Of a stretch of 64,000 nucleotides of DNA, positions 21,501 through 32,312 are shown piece after piece. The notes beneath the pieces were generated by a model. The model worked only from the letters and a program-made list of their open reading frames with translations, was not told the DNA's origin and made no database searches. The translations under genes were made by a program, and so were the position numbers. Positions within the stretch are counted from its first letter, which is position 1. The number at the start of each line of letters is the position of its first letter. Source of the stretch: Marisa cornuarietis (taxonomy: Eukaryota > Mollusca > Gastropoda > Architaenioglossa > Ampullariidae). The stretch spans positions 23,691,001-23,755,000 of the forward strand of contig SMMW01000001.1 of the NCBI GenBank assembly GCA_004794655.1, written 5' to 3'.

Positions 21501-24500
21501 ATAAGACTCTCTCATGACACTTCTCCTCAAGGCTTTGACAGGAGGACGAGATTATGGGCCCCGGGACATGATTCTCAGAAACTGTATAGCCTGTAGGTCA
21601 AAGTGCTGCCCATCTCATTTTATCTCCTCACTTAACCGTTCTACAGAGTCAAGAGATTGAACATAGCAGCCTGTCTCTCACGGCAGTAGGTCAACACTAA
21701 CAATGGTCGAGGTCACAACGCTGACAGTGAGGTGACAACACTGACAATGGTCAAGGTCACAACACTGACAGTGAGGTGACAACACTGACAATGGTCGAGG
21801 TCACAACACTGACAGTGAGGTGACAACACTGACAATGGTCGAGGTCACAACACTGACATTGAGGTGACAAAACTGACAATGGTCGAGGTCACAACACTGA
21901 CAGTGGTCGAGGTCACAACACTGACAGTGAGGTCACAAAACTGACAATGGTAGAGATCACAACACTGACAGTGAGGTGACAAAACTGACAATGGTCGAGG
22001 TCACAACACTGACAATGGTCGAGGTCACAACACTGACAATGGTCGAGGTCACAACACTGACAGTGACAGCCGGCCTACATCACCTGATCATGACGTCAGT
22101 GCACAAGGATGTCGACACCTCTAATGACATGACAGCAGTCCATCCATCCAAGATGTCCTAACGGGTCCTATAACAGCTATACGTCCATCTCTAGGACTGC
22201 CTTATGTCGCCGTGCATGAGTGTGTATCCTGTTTATTATGATGTATAGTCGATGTAATGGTTGTTATTGTTGCAGGTGGTGACGTTTTACATTCGTCCAG
22301 CACGATCTGACTCGCTGGCCGAGGAGGCGGGTGAGCGCCTGCCCACAGTTAAACAGGCTAACGAGGCGGCCTGCGACAACATCCACCTGGCCTTGACTCG
22401 GGTGGCTGAGCTGCAGGTGAGTTTCACTTGCATTGCGGGTGACCATGCCCGCACCCGTTTGTCTCACCACACTAGAGTGTAGAGCTCACTCTCCTCCAAT
22501 TTATATGCTTTTTCACAGCAGGAGTCCTTGTCTCCCTGTCTCCTTGTCTCCTTGTCTCAGGGTTGTGTTGTGGCCGATGGCATGACGTCCACTTGTTTGT
22601 GTTGATATTTATTGATAGAATCAGTTTTCATGTTTTGAAAACTTGAGTAATCTGCAGAACAACTCCACGAGTGACTTACAGAAAAGGAAGTGTTCCCACC
22701 CTAAGTTGACAACACCACCAAGTGATACACAGCTGCGGCAAAAGGATTTCTTTGATGCACATTCACATATCGCTTCCATCAGATTTCTTGCGGACATTAT
22801 CGATAGCTTTTGACACCAGTGTATCGTCAGTACTCCGTGCACGTGACCTTTGACGCCAGTGTATGTTTCCCTACCCAGATAGAGATTTCATATCGACAAA
22901 AGGCATTTCGCTAACTACAGATGTTACCATTCGAGGAATATTTTTCAAGGTGGCAATCGATATCGAGACTGAATATGAACTGTGAATTTCACTCTTTAAA
23001 TACACAGTGACACCATCGTAATTACAGCAGTCAGTCAGTCGTCAAGCTGGTCCACTATATGACTATGGGTGTCAGTAACTAACTCAAGCTGAAGTCCACT
23101 ATATGACTATGGGTGTCAGTAAGTAGCTCAAGCTGAAGTCCACTATATGACTATGGGTGTCAGTAACTAACTCAAGCTGAAGTCCACTATATGACTATGG
23201 GTGTCAGTAACTAACTCAAGCTGAAGTCCACTATATGACTATGGGTGTCAGTAAGTAGCTCAAGCTGAAGTCCACTATATGACTATGGGTGTCAGTAACT
23301 AACTCAAGCTGAAGTCAACTATATGACTATGGGTGTCAGTAACTAACTCAAGCTGAAGTCCACTATATGACTATGGGTGTCAGTAAGTAGCTCAAACTGG
23401 TCCATTATATGACTATGGGTGTCAGTAACTAACTCAAGCTGAAGTCCACTATATGACTATGGGTGTCAGTAACTTAACTCCATCTGAAGTCCACTATATG
23501 ACTATGGGTGTCAGTAACTAGCTCAAGCTGAAGTCCACTATATGACTATGGGTGTCAGTAACTAACTCAAGCTGAAGTCCACTGTATGACTATGGGTGTC
23601 AGTAACTTAACTCAAGCTGAAGTCCACTATATGACTATGGGTGTCAGTAACTTAACTCAAGCTGAAGTCCACTATATGACTATGGGTGTCAGTAACTTAA
23701 CTCCATCTGAAGTCCACTATATGACTATGGGTGTCAGTAACTAACTCCATCTGAAGTCCACTATATGACTATGGGTGTCAGTAACTAACTCCATCTGAAG
23801 TCCACTATATGACTATGGGTGTCAGTAACTAACTCAAGCTGAAGTCCACTATATGACTATGGGTGTCAGTAACTAACTCAAGCTGAAATCCACTATATGA
23901 CTATGGGTGTCAGTAACTAACTCAAGCTGAAGTCCACTATATGACTATGGGTGTCAGTAACTAACTCAAGCTGAAGTCCACTATATGACTATGGGTGTCA
24001 GTAACTTAACTCAAGCTGAAGTCCACTATATGACTATGGGTGTCAGTAACTAACTCAAGCTGAAGTCCACTATATGACTATGGGTGTCAGTAACTTAACT
24101 CCATCTGAAGTCCACTATATGACTATGGGTGTCAGTAACTAACTCAAGCTGAAGTCCACTATATGACTATGGGTGTCAGTAACTAACTCAAGCTGAAGTC
24201 CACTATATGACTATGGGTGTCAGTAACTAACTCAAGCTGAAGTCCACTATATTCGTCAGATGTCGGTACTTGACACTAGATGTGTGTCTTGCTCTAAAAC
24301 CTCAGACGTTAGCCACTTCAACTGCGAGCAACAGCAACGGTGTTGTTTTCTCAACCGAAAATCAATTTTTAGAACGAACTGCCATCTTGCGGAGGAGGAA
24401 CGTGGGGGGAGGGGGTTGGGGTGAAGGTGTCACGAAACATTGAAGCTATGGTGAGAGCCGAGATAAGGGTAGTATTTTCAGTCTGGACACAGCTGTGTGC

Positions 24501-26266
24501 GCAGCCTGCTCAATACTGACCGCCTGTTGCAAGGGATGTAACTCTAGGTGTTGATCTGCTCAATACTGACCGCCTGTTGCAAGGGATATAACTCTAGGTG
24601 TTGATCTGCTCAATACTGACCATTTGTTAAAGAGATGTAATTGTGAGGACCGACCGTGCGAAGAGTTTTCCTTGCACGCGGCAGCTGGGTGCGTGACGTA
24701 CAGATGCTGCTCTGCGAGACGAACCCGCACCCGATGTTACCTGCCGACATGCACGTTGCTGCCTGTCGAGATTTACAAGCCTTGCATCCAGTTCAGAAAA
24801 TAGCATGAGTGAGACTCCTCCTAGAACACAATGTGACAGAACTACTCAGAAACTAGCATCAAATGTCTAATGGGCTACACGTTTTGCTTTATATGACTGG
24901 ATGCAAGACACGTACCTTTCCCCCACATCCCATTACTACAAGGTGCTGTACCTCCCCAGCTCTGAGAGAATTCCCTTCTTAGTGTGAGAGACTGTATTTC
25001 CTCAACTCTGGGAGAATACCCTTCTTAGTGTAAGATACTGTATTTCCTCAACTCTGAGAGAATACCCTTCTTAGTGTAAGATACTGTATTTCCTCAACTC
25101 TGAGAGCATACCCTTCTTAGTGTAAGATAATATATTTCCTCAACTCTGGGAGAATACCCTTCTTAGTGTAAGATACTATATTTCCTCAACTCTGAGAGAA
25201 TACCCTTCTTAGTGTAAGATACTATATTTCCTCAACTCTGAGAGAATACCCTTCTTAGTGTAAGATACTATATTTCCTCAACTCTGGGAGAATGCCCTTC
25301 TTAGTGTAAGATACTATATTTCCTCAACTCTGGGAGAATGCCCTTCTTAGTGTAAGATACTATATTTCCTCAACTCTGAGAGAATACCCTTCTTAGTGTA
25401 AGATACTATATTTCCTCAACTCTGGGAGAATGCCCTTCTTAGTGTAAGATACTATATTTCCTCAACTCTGAGAGAATACCCTTCTTAGTGTAAGATACTA
25501 TATTTCCTCAACTCTGGGAGAATGCCCTTCTTAGTGTAAGATACTATATTTCCTCAACTCTGAGAGAATACCCTTCTTAGTGTAAGATACTATATTTCCT
25601 CAACTCTGGGAGAATGCCCTTCTTAGTGTAAGATATTGTGTTTCCTCACCTCTGGATGAACAACTTTCTTCTTAGAGAAAGATACTATATTTCCCCAGCT
25701 CTGAGAGAATATTCTTCTTCTTAGTACATGATGCTGTCTTTCCCCAACTCTAGGCGAAAAACCTTCTCCCGTTCTACAAAAATCACCAAACACACAAATA
25801 GGTTAAACGTGGGTCACGTGTGTGTGTATATATATATATATATGCGCGTGCGCCTGATTAACAGAAGGTTCCAGACCTTCCACTGGCCGAGGTCTTCGCA
25901 ACGTAAAGGCTTTAATGTACAATCGTGACGTGTCTTTTTTCCGTTTATAGTGATGTTCGTAGGCCTGTACCCCGATAACGGTGGTTTGGTGGTGGGGGGG
26001 TTGGATGTTCACCGAGATTTGCCGAAACAGTGTCTGAGACTAAGCTTTACACGATCATTAGACAAACACTGTGCACCCCACTCAAGTTTAACGCCAAGTA
26101 CCAACACAATACACAGCTAGCCGAGCTTCTAGTAAGTTCTATGCTGTAAAAAACAACAACCGCACAGTTCACTAAACGTAAGCCTTTATCCCACTGACAG
26201 CCCGTAAACAGAACACGTTGATTCTTCATACCCAGGCAGGCAAGCACGCTCGCACACGCACGCACG

Positions 26267-26305
<39 letters not shown>

Positions 26306-28517
26306 TTCTAGCTTATTTTTTTAAATCGCGCAGTGTCACCTGTCCGTGAAACAGGGTGTTAGACTTAGTCAGCTCTTGTTTCTTGCCAGACAACACTGAC
26401 GCCAGTCTCGTCTCATGCACACATTGACTGCCCAGAATGTATCACACAACTGAATCAAAATATTCTCCAGAACATAAAGTATTTCTCCCGGACTCTCGTC
26501 ATGTTTAGTCATGACCCTCATCTCCAAGAATATACCGACGACACAATTTTATGTCAGAAACGTGATCCTCTAGGTACACGGTCAAATCAAACCAATAAAT
26601 AGTCGCACTGCTGGGCTGTAAGAGGCGTAAACAAGCACAAGCACGTGTCCTGTCCTGTCCTGTAATAGACTCAGCGCCACCTATATCTATATATATAGAG
26701 CTGTCACCCACTTCACCCCATATATCGCTCATTGTGCTCGCCTGTAACAGTATGTGACTGTTCCCGCATGTTACAGACATTACATGACTGTTTGTGTTAC
26801 AGACATTACATGACTGTTTATGTTACAAACATTACATGACTGTTTATGTTAAAGACATTTTACATAACTGTTTATGCTACAGACATTACATGACTGTTTA
26901 TGCTACAGACATTACATGACTGTTTACGCTACAGACATTACATGACTGTTTATGCTACAGACATTACATGACTGTTTATGCTACAGACATTACATGACTG
27001 TTTACGTTACAGACATGACATGACTGTTTATGCTACAGACATTACATGACTGTTTATGCTACAGACATTACATGACTGTTTACGCTACAGACATTACATG
27101 ACTGTTTATGCTACAGACATTACATGACTGTTTATGCTACAGACATTACATGACTGTTTACGTTACAGACATGACATGACTGTTTATGCTACAGACATTA
27201 CATGACTGTTTATGCTACAGACATTACATGACTGTTTATGCTACAGACATTACATGACTGTTTACGTTACAGACATTACATGACTGTTTATGCTACAGAC
27301 ATTACATGACTGTTTATGTTACAGACATTACATGACTGTTTACGTTACAGACATGACATGACTGTTTATGCTACAGACATTACATGACTGTGTATGTTAC
27401 AGACATTACATGACTGTTTACGTTACAAACATTGCATGACTGTTTATGTTACAAACATTACATGACTGTTTATGTTACAGACATTACATGACTGTTTATG
27501 TTACAGACATTACATGACTGTTTATGCTACAGACATTACATGACTGTTTACGTTACAGACATGACATGACTGTTTATGCTACAGACATTACATGACTGTT
27601 TATGTTACAGACATTACATGACTGTTTATGTTACAAACATTGCATGACTGTTTATGCTACAGACATTACATGACTGTTTATGTTACAGACATTACATGAC
27701 TGTTTATGTTACAAACATTGCATGACTGTTTATGTTACAAACATTACATGACTGTTTATGTTACAGACATTACATGACTGTTTATGTTACAGACATTACA
27801 TGACTGTTTATGTTACAGACATTACATGACTGTTTATGCTACAGACATTACATGACTGTTTATGTTACAGACATTACATGACTGTTTATGTTACAGACAT
27901 TACATGACTGTTTATGCAGACATTACATGACTGTTTATTACATGACTGTTTATGTTACAGACATTACATGACTGTTTATGTTACAGACATTGCATGACTG
28001 TTTATGTTACAGACATTGCATGACTGTTTATGTTACAAACATTGCATGACTGTTTATGTTACAAACATTACATGACTGTTTATGTTACAGACATTGCATG
28101 ACTGTTTATGTTACAAACATTACATAACTGTTTATGTTACAGACGTAACATGACTGTTTATGTTAAAGATGTTACATGACTGTTTACGTTACAGACATTA
28201 CATGACTGTTTATGTTAAAGACGTTACATGACTGTTTATGTTACAGACATTACATCACTGTTTCTGTTGCAGACGTCACATAACTTTTTCTGTTGCAGCG
28301 AAAATATCGAATACGCGAGGCAATAAGTCGACATGTAGCGGAGCAGCTTAACAGGCTGGTGTCGTGGTGGTCGCTGTGCCAGTCTCTGGTGGTAGTAATA
28401 TGCAGCGTTGGCCAGGTAGTCGTCCTGCGAACTTTCTTTACCGAGCGTCGGCAGTCCAGCAAGCTGCCGCCACACCACCCGGAGGAACAGCACGCTGACG
28501 TCACCTACGTCATGTGA
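18531..28517 (+). CDS. TMED: p24/TMED family cargo receptor, four exons
   Basis: Exons: 18531-18704, 20082-20246, 22276-22416 and 28299-28517, all phase 0 with GT-AG borders; about 232 residues. p24 proteins cycle between ER and Golgi in COPII/COPI vesicles and select lumenal cargo. Residues 1-24 form a signal peptide (hydrophobic LAVLVLLPLVLQ). The GOLD domain follows (about 29-125): NTCFAQVW and FKFCFGN carry its two conserved cysteines. A coiled-coil stretch comes next (about 130-185), then one membrane span near the end (WWSLCQSLVVVICSVGQVVV), followed by a tail with FF just after the membrane (LRTFFTERRQ). The tail ends TYVM, so it lacks a C-terminal KKXX retrieval signal. It resembles the gamma class most (TMED1/3/5/6/7), but I cannot assign an orthologue. 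The start is the first ATG giving a clean signal peptide; the frame upstream has no ATG. The introns are filled with minisatellites. Confidence 0.93.
18898..18975. repeat. Short GTAAGTG-rich repeat, TMED intron 1
   Basis: Irregular units of the form GTGTAAGTGAAC repeat several times, each containing GTAAGT, the consensus intron start. About 200 bp downstream of the exon 1 donor. Confidence 0.7.
19071..19400. repeat. About 18-bp tandem repeat, TMED intron 1
   Basis: Degenerate units of GATGTATCAGAATTACA and GTGGTGTATCAGAATTACAC fill about 330 bp, with higher-order repetition of roughly 60-70 bp. The plus-strand open frame (YQNYSDVSEL type) is a product of the repeat. Confidence 0.9.
20266..21055 (+). 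repeat. 38-bp minisatellite with a consensus splice donor per unit, TMED intron 2
   Basis: About 20 near-identical units containing TTCTGTCAGGTAAGGAAAC and ATGTAACATAAGCAGG. Nineteen units carry CAGGTAAGG, a near-perfect vertebrate-style 5' splice site; one has CAGCTAAGG. The array starts about 20 bp after the true exon 2 donor (AAGGTAAGC). The first unit boundary, GGTAAGCGCGTGAAATATGC then GACCATAAGCAGG, looks like a diverged copy of the same unit. Further diverged copies occur at 21104-21130 and 21186-21240. Confidence 0.97.
21690..22067. repeat. 20/24-bp mixed tandem repeat, TMED intron 2
   Basis: Two interleaved unit types, ACACTGACAATGGTCGAGGT and ACACTGACAGTGAGGTGACA, alternate for about 380 bp. 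It ends about 210 bp before exon 3. Confidence 0.92.
23030..24252. repeat. 44/45-bp minisatellite, about 27 copies, TMED intron 3
   Basis: Units contain CACTATATGACTATGGGTGT, CAGTAACTAACTCAAGCTGA and AGTCC, with variants AACTTAACT, AAGTAGCTC and CCATCTGAAG distributed in blocks. Each common unit includes AACTAAC, close to a branch-point consensus. Flanked by single-copy sequence. Confidence 0.97.
24505..24640. repeat. 50-bp direct repeat, about 2.6 copies, TMED intron 3
   Basis: CTGCTCAATACTGACCGCCT followed by GTTGCAAGGGATGTAACTCT recurs twice almost exactly, plus a shorter third copy. Confidence 0.85.
24955..25740. repeat. 47-bp minisatellite, about 16 copies, TMED intron 3
   Basis: Units contain TTTCCTCAACTCTGAGAGAA, TACCCTTCTTAGTGTAAGAT and ACTATAT. 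Two variants (GAGAGAATAC and GGGAGAATGC) alternate in the later half, suggesting expansion of a two-unit block. The outer copies are more diverged. Confidence 0.95.
25741..26754. other. TMED intron 3 spacer with microsatellites
   Basis: Contains GTGTGTGTGTATATATATATAT near 25818-25842 and a (TC)n(AC)n run at about 26265-26305. The small open frames here show no homology I recognise. Confidence 0.6.
26755..28290 (+). repeat. 26-bp minisatellite of about 58 units abutting TMED exon 4
   Basis: Units read ACATTACATGACTGTTTATG then TTACAG (or CTACAG), with small variants. Each unit ends in a T-rich stretch plus ACAG, similar to a 3' splice site. Variation increases toward the right end, where the last units read CTGTTTCTGTTGCAG and then TTTTTCTGTTGCAG, the real acceptor of exon 4 at 28298. 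The acceptor therefore looks like a diverged repeat unit. Confidence 0.97.
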
Positions 28518-28592
28518 TGCTACCTGACTCTGCAGAGACTGCGTCATATGGACTGCTTCCAGGCCAACGGACAGAGAGCACAGATGACGTAT

Positions 28593-28785
28593 TAGAGAGT
28601 TTGAGATCCACGACGCGTAGGGAGACGTGTGCGGCAACGAGAACGGCGAGCCTCTAAACCTACCCGTTGTGAGAAAGCGATTGGTTGGATTTTGTGGATG
28701 TGATTATGTAGGGCGCAAATTCCCGTGACGCCACAGGTTGCCGCTCCCGCACGCGTCGCGCGAGCGCTGAATCTCAAACTCTCTA
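28593..28785. mobile_element. 193-bp MITE with TA target site, just after TMED stop
   Basis: Perfect 15-bp inverted ends TAGAGAGTTTGAGAT and ATCTCAAACTCTCTA, followed by looser similarity inside (GACGCGT and GCGGCAAC on both arms). If TA is the duplicated target, this matches Tc1/mariner-type MITEs. It begins 75 bp past the TMED stop codon and so probably lies in its 3' UTR. A minus-strand open frame across it is an artefact. Confidence 0.75.
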
Positions 28786-28875
28786 TTGCTGACAAAACGG
28801 CAACCTGTTCCTTCCTTCCGTTAAATGTGACAGACATGTGACCGTCAGTGATGGCGCGGCTGCAAAAGTCTTCCC

Positions 28876-30185
28876 CTCCAATATTGTGTAGTATATTGTG
28901 CCTTTAATATTGTGTAGTATATTGTGCCTTTAATATTGTGTAGTATATTGTGCCTTTAATATTGTGTAGTATATTGTGCCTTTAATATGGCGTAATATTA
29001 TTGTACCAGGATAAGTCATGCACTGACCACATTGCAAACCTCCGTATCATCATAGAACAGTCCATCGAATGGCAATCCTCCCTTTATATAACTTTTGTGG
29101 ATTTTGAGAAGGCCTTCGACAGTGTAGAGAGGGATGTCATCTGGAGGCTGATCAATCACTATGGTATTCCGCCCAAATTCATAAACATCATCCAGGGATT
29201 GTATGAAGACTCATCCTGCCAAGTTATCCATAGCGGCAAACTCACTAAACCTTTTGTAATGAAGACTGGCGTAAGACAGGGTTGCATATTATCACCGACA
29301 ATCTTCCTGGTGGTCATCGACTGGATTATGCGTAAAACAACCCAAGACAACAACACCAGTATCCAGTGGACCTTCATCAAACAGCTAGAGGACCTGGACT
29401 TTGCAGATGACATTAGTCTCCTATCTCATCGGCACCAGCACGCACAAACCAGTCTGAGCAAGCTAGCAGAGGAAGCAGAGAAGACCGGCTTAAAGATCAA
29501 CAGAAAAAAGACTGAAGTGATGAAAATCAACAACAAGCAGGAACTTCCAATCCATATACAAGGAGAGAACATCCTAGAAACAGACCACTTCACATATCTG
29601 GGGAGCATTGTCAGCAAGGACGGTAGAGTGGACGAAAACATCAGAAGCCACATAAACAAGGTCAGGCATGCTGTCAACATCATACGCCCCATCTGGAACT
29701 CCCGAGCATTATCCCTCCACAGTAAGACCCGCATCTTTAACACCAATGTGAAGGCAGTCCTACTGTATGCCTCTGAAACCTGGAGAGTGACAAATACCAT
29801 CAACAACAAGCTCCACACCTTTACCAGCTGATGCCTTCGCCATATTTTGGGAATAAGATGGCCTGAAAAGATCTCCAATAGCAGCCTGTGGGAAAGAACA
29901 ACCAAAATGCCACTAGTCAAGACATCAAAAAGCGCAAGTGGGGCTGGATAGGACACACCCTGCGCAAACCAGCTGACACCATTGCTAGGCAGGCACTTGA
30001 CTGAAACCCTCAGTGGAAGAGGAGAGTTGGGAGGCCAAAACAGACTTGGAGAAGATCAGTAGAGAGCGAGGCAAAGGATGCCGGAACCACATGGGCACAA
30101 CTGAGGGGGGGGGGGGGACTGCCCAAAACCGGGTCCGCTGGCGAGGTGTTGTTGCGGCCCTATGCTCCTCGAGGAGTAACAAGGA

Positions 30186-30218
<33 letters not shown>

Positions 30219-30476
30219 GTACCTTTAATATTGTGTAGTATATTGTACCTTTAATATTGTGTAGCATATTGTACCTTTAATATTGTGTAGTATATTGTGC
30301 CTTTAATATTGTGTAGTATATTGTACCTTTAATATTGTGTAGTATATTGTGCCTTTAATATTGTGTAGTATATTGTGCCTTTAATATTGTGTAGTATATT
30401 GTACCTTTAATATTGTGTAGCATATTGTACCTTTAATATTGTGTAGTATATTGTGCCTTTAATATTGTGTAGTATA
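28876..30476. repeat. 26-bp minisatellite split by a LINE insertion
   Basis: Units of TATTGTGTAGTATATTGTGC then CTTTAA occur at 28876-28999 and again at 30216-30476. The central 1.2 kb is a LINE (29008-30215). Left units end in GTGCC; right units mix GTACC and GTGCC. Confidence 0.9.
29008..30215 (+). mobile_element. 5'-truncated LINE with near-intact RT C-terminal half
   Basis: An open frame of 276 codons (29001-29831) encodes reverse transcriptase blocks: FVDFEKAFDSV, GVRQGCILSPTIF, LDFADDISLLSH (catalytic FADD) and FTYLGSIVSKDG. After one stop (TGA at 29829, where the second copy in this window has CGA, Arg) the frame continues with LRHILGIRWPEKI and, after a shift, [11 protein letters not shown]. 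It ends in a (GAT/ATG)n tail. ATTGTACC flanks it at 29000-29007 and 30216-30223, a likely target duplication. The endonuclease half is missing. The second copy is at 47691-48651 (-). Clade not assigned. Confidence 0.88.
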
Positions 30477-31147
30477 TGGTAGCTTGTATTTTGTTGCCAG
30501 ACAGTAGATGCTAGCTTATTATACATTGTATTGAGCTTGTATTGAGTTTGTTGTCAGCTTACTGTACTTTGTATTGAGTTTGTTGCCAGACAGTAAAGTC
30601 TAGCTTTTTCCAGCGGTGACATAGATGTGTTTGTTTTAGGGTGCATTGTTTTTCTTTTTGCAAAAGATGGCGCTTCAAGCCATGAAGTGTGTGTATAGTT
30701 TTTTCAGTAAACAGTCAATTTGCCAAAAAGAAAATACTGTTTATTCTTCCTTTACCGGCTAACACAGGGTAAAGAACAAATTGTTTCCCTGAGAGGTGAA
30801 AACAACGTGGCCAGAGAAAAGATCGGTATTATCTATAACTGACCTCATAGATAACTAGTTGTGTTGTTCTACTGCTGCACAGGAAAATAATTAAACACTT
30901 TATACCTAAATAGTCAAAGCTTCTGCTTGTAGGTGACATATCTTGTGTTTAAGTACGGCTTAATTAATAGGTTTAATTTTTTTGGATTTTAAATAAAACG
31001 GCTTGTTATTATATTTAGTTTTAATCAGTTTAGTTATAAGTGTCTACATACTCGTAATTAGAAATAATGTCGCCCATGTAAAAACATTATTATTGACACT
31101 CGTTTCATCGTCGAATGTCTATGGAAAAGTGTGCGTGTGCGCATCCT
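30477..31147. other. Intergenic or TMED 3' UTR; possible poly(A) signal
   Basis: No coding sequence. AATAAA lies at 30992-30997 and could end the TMED transcript, since no earlier canonical signal was seen downstream of its stop. That would put the MITE, the split minisatellite and the LINE inside the 3' UTR. This is inference. Confidence 0.4.
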
Positions 31148-31745
31148 GTAGCTAGATTCACACGTGGTAGATAGATGTCAGCAAATAATAATACCTTCTG
31201 GTATAGCTAGGTTCACACGTGCTAGATAGATGTCAGCACATAATAATACCTTCTGGTATAGCTAGGTTCACACTGGTAAATAGATGTCAGCAAATAATAA
31301 TACCTTCTGGTATAGCTAGGTTCACACGTGGTAGATAGATGTCAGCAAGTAATAATACCTTCTGGTATAGCTAGGTTCACACGTGGTAGATAGATGTCAG
31401 CAAGTAATAATACCTTCTGGTATAGCTAGGTTCACACGTGGTAGATAGATGTCAGCAAATAATAATACCTTCTGGTATAGCTAGGTTCACACTGGTAAAT
31501 AGATGTCAGCAAATAATAATACCTTCTGGTATAGCTAGGTTCACACGTGGTAGATAGATGTCAGCAAATAATAATACCTTCTGGTATAGCTAGGTTCACA
31601 CATGGTAGATGAGAGACATCAGCAAATAATACCTTCTGGTATAGCTAGGTTACACATGGTAGATAAGAGACGTCGACAAATAATTAAAGGTTTTGGTATA
31701 GCTTGATTCACGGATGGTAGATAAGAGACGTCAGCAAATATATGC
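31148..31745. repeat. 55-bp minisatellite, about 10 copies
   Basis: Units read TATAGCTAGGTTCACACGTG, GTAGATAGATGTCAGCAAAT and AATAATACCTTCTGG. The copies at both ends are more diverged. Intergenic between TMED and DNAAF2. Confidence 0.95.
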
Positions 31746-31764
31746 ATGCGTTCTGGTAAAGTAA

Positions 31765-31895
31765 GGTGACTGTGGAACTGACGGAGGTACGGTCGACCGG
31801 GTTATTAGTGTGACGGTTGTGGGACTAACGGAAGTACGGTCGACCAGGTTATTAGTGTGATAGTGTGGGACACACACACACACACACACACACAT
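31765..31895. repeat. Two-copy 52-bp repeat followed by (CA)n
   Basis: GTACGGTCGACCGGGTTATT and GTACGGTCGACCAGGTTATT mark two adjacent copies, then a (CA)n run at about 31870-31893. Confidence 0.85.
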
Positions 31896-31929
31896 ATATG
31901 CCAGCGCGTAGATATGAAAGTCGTGTGGC

Positions 31930-32312
31930 CATACCACAGACGTGTTTATACAAGCTCGTGTCCACTCCTGACACCTGTAATGACAGCTCTAAGCACAAAG
32001 TCTGTGGCTCTAAGTGTCCAGACCACAGACGTGTTTATACAAGCTCGTGTCCACTCCTGACACCTGTAATGACAGCTCTAAGCACAAAGTCTGTGGCTCT
32101 AAGTGTCCAGACCACAGACGTGTTTATACAAGCTCGTGTCCACTCCTGACACCTGTAATGACAGCTCTAAGCACAAAGTCTGTGGCTCTAAGTGTCCAGA
32201 CCACAGACGTGTTTATACAAGCTCGTGTCCACTCCTGACACCTGTAATGACAGCTCTAAGCACAAAGTCTGTGGTTCTAAGTGTCCAGACCACTGACGTG
32301 TTCATACAAGCT
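31930..32312 (+). repeat. 89-bp tandem array in the DNAAF2 upstream region
   Basis: About 4.3 copies of a unit containing CACAGACGTGTTTATACAAG, CTCGTGTCCACTCCTGACAC and GCTCTAAGCACAAAGTCTGT. The last, partial copy (ACTGACGTGTTCATACAAGC) ends about 77 bp before the DNAAF2 ATG. The unit is nearly stop-free, so overlapping plus-strand open frames run through the array; 89 is not a multiple of three, so they rotate frames and are not genes. The array probably overlaps the promoter or 5' UTR. Confidence 0.95.

Noticed and set aside
20266..28290. CRISPR-like arrays
   Set aside because: Units are head-to-tail with no unique spacers, inside introns of an animal gene.
28236..28837. Minus-strand frames of 133 and 81 codons
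   Set aside because: Shadows of TMED exon 4 and of the MITE after it.
29426..29956. 176-codon minus-strand frame
   Set aside because: Shadow of the plus-strand LINE reverse transcriptase.
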